From: Streptomyces mutomycini
Lineage (GTDB): Bacteria; Actinomycetota; Actinomycetes; Streptomycetales; Streptomycetaceae
Assembly (NCBI RefSeq): GCF_001700505.1
Contig: NZ_MAPV01000139.1
Location: 1 to 58,672, forward strand
Direction of reading: 5' to 3'
Length of the DNA: 58,672 bases
A program made the position numbers and the translations under genes. The notes beneath the pieces are model-generated. The model searched no databases. It worked only from the letters and a program-made list of their open reading frames with translations, and was not told the origin of the DNA. The first letter of the stretch is position 1. Each line of letters begins with the position of its first letter. Positions 55,160 through 58,672 of the stretch are shown here, one piece after another.

Positions 55160-56689
55160 TCAGCCGACGCCGAACGACCTGAGGGCGGCCAGGAACGCCT
55201 GCGGGTTGTCGGCGTGCACGAGGTGGCCGGCGTCGACGGAGACGAACTTCCCTCGGGGTATCCCCCGTGCCAACGAGGCCAGTTGCCCCTGGTCCACATG
55301 ACTGCGCGACCCTCCGACGACGAGGGCCGGGGCGGTGATCTCGCCCAGGCTCTCCCGTCCGGCGGGGTCCGGGGCGTTCAGCTGGGCGTCGATGGACGGG
55401 ACCACCTGCCAGTCGTAGCCGAGTTCGCCCGGCGGCCGTTCCGCCGGCGGGCGGGGCGGGTCGAGCGGGAGCAGGGCCGGGGAGTCCTCGATGACCAGTG
55501 AGCCGATCAGCGCCGGATGTCTCCCTGCGAGCAGCAGGGCAGCCGCTCCGCCCATGGAGTGTCCGATGACCGTGGCGCCGGGCAGGTTCCGGGCCTCGAG
55601 GAAGGCGTGCAGGTCGTCCCGGAAGAGCTCGAAGGAGTAGCGGCCCGGCCAGTCGCTCAGGCCGTGGCCCCGGAAGTCGATGGCGTACACCCGGTGGCGT
55701 GCCGCGAGCTCCTCGGCGATACCTGTCCAGTCCAGGCTGCTCCCGCACCGCCCGTGGGCGAGGACGACGGGCGGGGCCGAGGGGTCGCCCCAGGTGCGGT
55801 ACGCGAGCCGGATCCCTCCCGCCTGCACACTGCTGACGCCGGGGTCGAGGAAGGCGGTGACGGCGCGTACGAAGGCACCGGGGCCGTCCATCCACGGAAA
55901 GTGGCCGGCGTCCCGCTGGACGACGAACTCCGCGTGCGGGAAGAGCGCGGCGAGTTCCGCCGCACGGTCGGGGGTGGGGCCGCCGTCGTACTCCCCCGCG
56001 AGGACGAGCACGGGCACCTGCAGCTTCCGCAGTGCGGCGACGGTGGCGTCGGCGTCGGGGCCGTCCTCCGGGTAGTAGAGGGACCCGGCCACAGCGTTCC
56101 GCTGTGCGGGGGATTCCGCGGCGTGAGCCTGGGCCGCTGCGTCCCAGCGCCCGTACATGAACGGCCGGACACCTGCCCAGGCCTCGGGCGTGGCGCGTCC
56201 GGCCCGGATCTCGTCCAGGGCCGCCCGCGCCTCGGCGTACCAGGGTTCATGGGCGCGCAGCTCGGCGGCTTCGCGCCGGTCCTGGTCGGTGGCGGGCAGG
56301 CCCAGCGTGCCGGTGCCCGGTGTGACGAGGGTGAGGGAGCGCAGGCGCTGGGGGTACCTCGCCGCGTAGAGCGCCGCGAGTTCCCCGGCCGCGGAGTGCC
56401 CCAGCACATCTGCCCGTTCGAGGCCGAGGTGCGCGCGGAGCGCCTCTACGTCCTCGACGAGCCGGTCGATCCGGTACGTCGACGGATCCTGCGGGACGGC
56501 GGAGTCGCCGGTTCCCCGGAGATCAAGCAGCACCAGCTGCCGCACCCGGGACAGACCGCCGAGGTCGCCGAAGTAGCGGGCGGCCCGCATGGGACCGCCG
56601 GGCAGGCAGATAAGCGGTTCGCCCTCGCCGGCCAGATGGTAGGCGAGTCCGGTTCCGTCGTACGTGGTGAAGGTCGGCATGGCTGCCAT
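55160..56689 (-). CDS. Fused double alpha/beta hydrolase
   Basis: 509 residues holding two complete hydrolase domains. Domain 1 (about 1-270) has GEGEPLICLPGGPM, nucleophile elbow VLGHSAAGELAAL, acid in LAGEYDGGPTPD and His in QRDAGHFPWMDGP, the proline-iminopeptidase-like branch. Domain 2 (about 275-509) has PPVVLAHGRCGSSLDW, elbow VIGHSMGGAAALLLAG, SRSHVDQG near the acid and His in VDAGHLVHADNP, more esterase-like. Both catalytic triads look intact, so the single chain may do two steps or process two substrates. The start at 56689 is weak; an ATG at 56680 is the alternative. It faces the hydroxylase gene of the pigment cluster. Confidence 0.88.
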   Translation of the reverse strand: MAAMPTFTTYDGTGLAYHLAGEGEPLICLPGGPMRAARYFGDLGGLSRVRQLVLLDLRGTGDSAVPQDPSTYRIDRLVEDVEALRAHLGLERADVLGHSAAGELAALYAARYPQRLRSLTLVTPGTGTLGLPATDQDRREAAELRAHEPWYAEARAALDEIRAGRATPEAWAGVRPFMYGRWDAAAQAHAAESPAQRNAVAGSLYYPEDGPDADATVAALRKLQVPVLVLAGEYDGGPTPDRAAELAALFPHAEFVVQRDAGHFPWMDGPGAFVRAVTAFLDPGVSSVQAGGIRLAYRTWGDPSAPPVVLAHGRCGSSLDWTGIAEELAARHRVYAIDFRGHGLSDWPGRYSFELFRDDLHAFLEARNLPGATVIGHSMGGAAALLLAGRHPALIGSLVIEDSPALLPLDPPRPPAERPPGELGYDWQVVPSIDAQLNAPDPAGRESLGEITAPALVVGGSRSHVDQGQLASLARGIPRGKFVSVDAGHLVHADNPQAFLAALRSFGVG

Positions 56690-56998
56690 ACAAACAGGCC
56701 GGGCGGCGCGCTGCGATCGCGTACGCCCTCAGCGGATCAGGTGACGAGTACAGCTGTCAGGAGCAGGGCTACCGGTTGCCCGGCCTGACGTGCGGGCCCA
56801 GGTGTTCCGGGGACGGTCGCGGTGTCGATGGCGCCCTCGGCAGGCCGAACGCACGCGAGGGCCGGTTCCTCCGGCCTTCCTGAGGCGACGACCAGGCTGG
56901 TGGCTCAGCCGTGGAAGGCGTCTGAGCAGCAGTTGTCCACAGGTGCGCCTCCACCCCTTGCCAGAACCCCTTGCGTCCTGAATTACTGCTCCCAGGAG

Positions 56999-57018
56999 GC
57001 GACCGAATGGTCGGTCGC
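56999..57018. promoter_or_regulatory. Candidate TetR-type operator
   Basis: GCGACCGA-ATGG-TCGGTCGC: perfect 8-bp inverted arms around 4 bases, ending 22 bases before the phenylacetate-CoA ligase ATG. The shape and the ACCGA/TCGGT core are like operators of TetR repressors of CoA-ester catabolic genes, such as PaaR. No such regulator is encoded in this window. Confidence 0.7.
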
Positions 57019-57040
57019 CGATCGGCGAGGGGTGATCCGT

Positions 57041-58330
57041 ATGACCGAGCTGCTTGACACCGGCGAGCGCCTCGGCCGCGGCGAGCTCGAGACCCTGCAG
57101 CTGGAACGGCTCCGGGCCACCTTGCGGCACGCGTACGAGAACGTCGGCTTCTACCGCGCGGCCTTCGACAAGGCGGGGCTGCGCGCCGAGGACTGCCGCA
57201 CCCTCGCCGATCTCTCCCGGTTCCCGTTCACGGTCAAGGCCGACCTGCGCGACAACTACCCGTTCGGGATGTTCGCGGTTCCCGAGGACCAGGTGCGGCG
57301 GATCCACGCGTCCAGCGGCACGACCGGCCGGCCCACGGTGGTCGGGTACACCGAGCGCGACCTGGACACCTGGGCGGACGTGGTCGCACGGTCGATCCGT
57401 GCGGCGGGCGGGCGCCCCGGCCACAAGGCCCATGTGGCTTACGGATACGGGCTGTTCACCGGAGGGCTGGGAGCCCACTACGGGGCGGAACGCCTCGGCT
57501 GCACCGTCATTCCGGCGTCCGGGGGCATGACGGCGCGCCAGGTGCAGCTGATCCAGGACTTCCGGCCCGAGATCATCATGATCACGCCCTCGTACATGCT
57601 GACCCTTCTGGATGAATTCGAGCGTCAGGGCGTCGATCCCCGTACGACGTCGCTGAAGGTCGGCATCTTCGGCGCCGAGCCGTGGACCGAGCAGATGCGT
57701 GACGAGATCGAAGGACGGTTCGCCATCGACGCGGTCGACATATACGGGCTGTCGGAGGTGATGGGCCCGGGTGTCGCCCAGGAATGCGTGGAGACCAAGG
57801 ACGGGCTGCACATCTGGGAGGACCACTTCTACCCGGAGGTCGTCGACCCGTTCACCGGCGAGGTCCTGCCGGACGGGGAGGAGGGCGAGCTGGTCTTCAC
57901 CTCGCTCACCAAGGAGGCCATGCCGGTGATCCGCTACCGCACCCGCGATCTGACGCGTCTGCTCCCGGGTACGGCCAGGGTCTTCCGGCGGATGGAGAAG
58001 GTCACCGGGCGCAGTGACGACATGGTGATCCTGCGCGGGGTGAACCTCTTCCCCACCCAGATCGAGGAGATCGTGCTGCGGACCCCCGGGGTGGCCCCGC
58101 ACTTCCAGCTGCGGCTGACCCGCGAGGGGCGGATGGACGCGCTGACCGTGCGGGCGGAGGCGCGGGCCGGCGCGACGACAGCCGAGCGCGAGGCGGCCGC
58201 CCGGTCCATCGCGGGGGCGGTGAAGGACGGGGTGGGCGTGAGCGTCGGGGTGGAGATCGTCGATCCGGAGACGCTGGAGCGGTCCGTCGGCAAGATCAGG
58301 CGGATCATCGATCTGAGGGAGGCCGGGTGA
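57041..58330 (+). CDS. paaK: Phenylacetate-CoA ligase family enzyme
   Basis: 429 residues, ANL-superfamily AMP-forming acyl-CoA ligase, PaaK branch. AMP-binding loop ASSGTTGRPTVVGYTERDL (about 90-108). Next MFAVPEDQVRRIH before it and DAVDIYGLSEVMGPGVAQEC (A5) after. The C-terminal domain has DDMVILRGVNLFPTQIEEIVL and SVGKIRRIID with the catalytic Lys. It activates phenylacetate or a related aryl acid to its CoA ester. The ring-oxidation genes (paaA-E) are absent from the window, so the real acid is uncertain. GAGGGG precedes the ATG. Confidence 0.9.
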   Translation: MTELLDTGERLGRGELETLQLERLRATLRHAYENVGFYRAAFDKAGLRAEDCRTLADLSRFPFTVKADLRDNYPFGMFAVPEDQVRRIHASSGTTGRPTVVGYTERDLDTWADVVARSIRAAGGRPGHKAHVAYGYGLFTGGLGAHYGAERLGCTVIPASGGMTARQVQLIQDFRPEIIMITPSYMLTLLDEFERQGVDPRTTSLKVGIFGAEPWTEQMRDEIEGRFAIDAVDIYGLSEVMGPGVAQECVETKDGLHIWEDHFYPEVVDPFTGEVLPDGEEGELVFTSLTKEAMPVIRYRTRDLTRLLPGTARVFRRMEKVTGRSDDMVILRGVNLFPTQIEEIVLRTPGVAPHFQLRLTREGRMDALTVRAEARAGATTAEREAAARSIAGAVKDGVGVSVGVEIVDPETLERSVGKIRRIIDLREAG

Positions 58331-58364
58331 GGCGCCAGCAGGGGCACCGGCTGGTCCGGAGCGG

Positions 58365-58672
58365 TCAGCGCGAGGCGGTCATGGCGGCGTAGACCACGAC
58401 GTTGTCGGGGTACCCCGACTTCTTGTCGTAGTCGCCCCCGCAGGTGATGAGCCGCACTTCGGGCCGGGCGGAGGGACCGTAGACCTTCTGGTCCGGGAAG
58501 TCCTTCTTGTCGTAGACCTCGATGGCATAGACCGTGAACACGGCGGTACGCCGGTCGGCGCGGACGATCTCGACGGTGGCGCCCTTGCGCACGGCCCCCA
58601 GGTCGTGGAAGACGCCGGGCCCGAGGCGGGTGTCCACATGCCCGGCCGTGACAGCGGTGCCCACGGCGCCCG
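58365..58672 (-). CDS. Class F sortase, 3' part, cut by the window edge
   Basis: The visible C-terminal about 102 residues carry all three sortase catalytic residues: His in GTAVTAGHVDTRLG, Cys in VRLITCGGDYDKKSGYPDNVVVYA and Arg in PEVRLITC. Between them are the class F strands IVRADRRTAVFTVYAIEVYDKKDFP. The N-terminal membrane anchor lies beyond base 58672. Class F sortases are actinobacterial transpeptidases with unclear targets. Confidence 0.9.
   Translation of the reverse strand, partial: GAVGTAVTAGHVDTRLGPGVFHDLGAVRKGATVEIVRADRRTAVFTVYAIEVYDKKDFPDQKVYGPSARPEVRLITCGGDYDKKSGYPDNVVVYAAMTASR

Overview
The window looks like Streptomyces chromosome. It is very GC-rich and G/C-biased at third codon positions. 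It carries a complete whiE-type spore-pigment cluster in the S. coelicolor gene order, a two-domain geosmin synthase, an NsdA-like developmental regulator, a SchA/CurD-like protein, and DUF5133, DUF6296 and DUF397-free small proteins typical of the genus. I saw no tRNA, rRNA, CRISPR array, complete insertion sequence or integrase. All function calls come from reading translations and motifs, not from database searches.

Left third (1-17.5 kb): mostly single-gene accessory DNA with many decayed genes. It holds two 5'-truncated divergent remnants (a zinc-type alcohol dehydrogenase and a MmyB-like regulator), a geranylgeranyl-reductase-family flavoprotein, a cold-shock protein, a coiled-coil/winged-helix protein, a truncated SGNH esterase behind a secreted glycerophosphodiesterase, an F420 luciferase-like oxidoreductase, a GNAT acetyltransferase, a mycothiol-dependent isomerase-family protein, a frameshifted DUF3885 gene, a DUF1707 protein, an F420 PPOX protein, a glyoxalase-fold protein, an NPP1 necrosis-inducing-like secreted protein and a PepSY lipoprotein.

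Middle (17.7-36 kb): a fructose phosphotransferase operon runs fruR-fruK-fruA-ptsH and ends in a small tyrosine-phosphatase-like gene. After it come an AraC/DUF2000 divergent pair, two DinB proteins, an epoxide-hydrolase-like enzyme, a SnoaL-like protein and a DUF4230 protein. A cellulase locus follows: GH48 and GH6 cellobiohydrolases, both with CBM2, point away from each other around two CebR-type operators. The 860 bp between the second operator and GH6 appears to hold a decayed secreted-protein gene. VanZ, TPR and a cysteine-free ribosomal protein L33 follow.

Right part (36-58.7 kb): developmental and secondary-metabolism genes. These are a PAS-like/SpoIIE phosphatase, an NsdA-like regulator divergent from a phosphotransferase-fold protein, a secreted N-acetylmuramoyl-alanine amidase divergent from geosmin synthase, an ACT-domain protein, a secreted beta-helix protein and an O-methyltransferase facing the pigment cluster. 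The pigment genes (ORFI to ORFVII leftward, FAD hydroxylase ORFVIII rightward) encode a type II polyketide synthase with a minimal KS/CLF/ACP set plus cyclases. Beyond them are a fused double alpha/beta-hydrolase, a phenylacetate-CoA-ligase-like gene under a strong inverted-repeat operator, and a class F sortase cut by the window edge.

No wholly new system is demonstrated. The features most worth a second look are the HPr plus phosphatase tail of the fructose operon, the decayed gene in the cellulase regulatory region, the Glu-for-Gln chain-length factor, and the double hydrolase next to the pigment genes.
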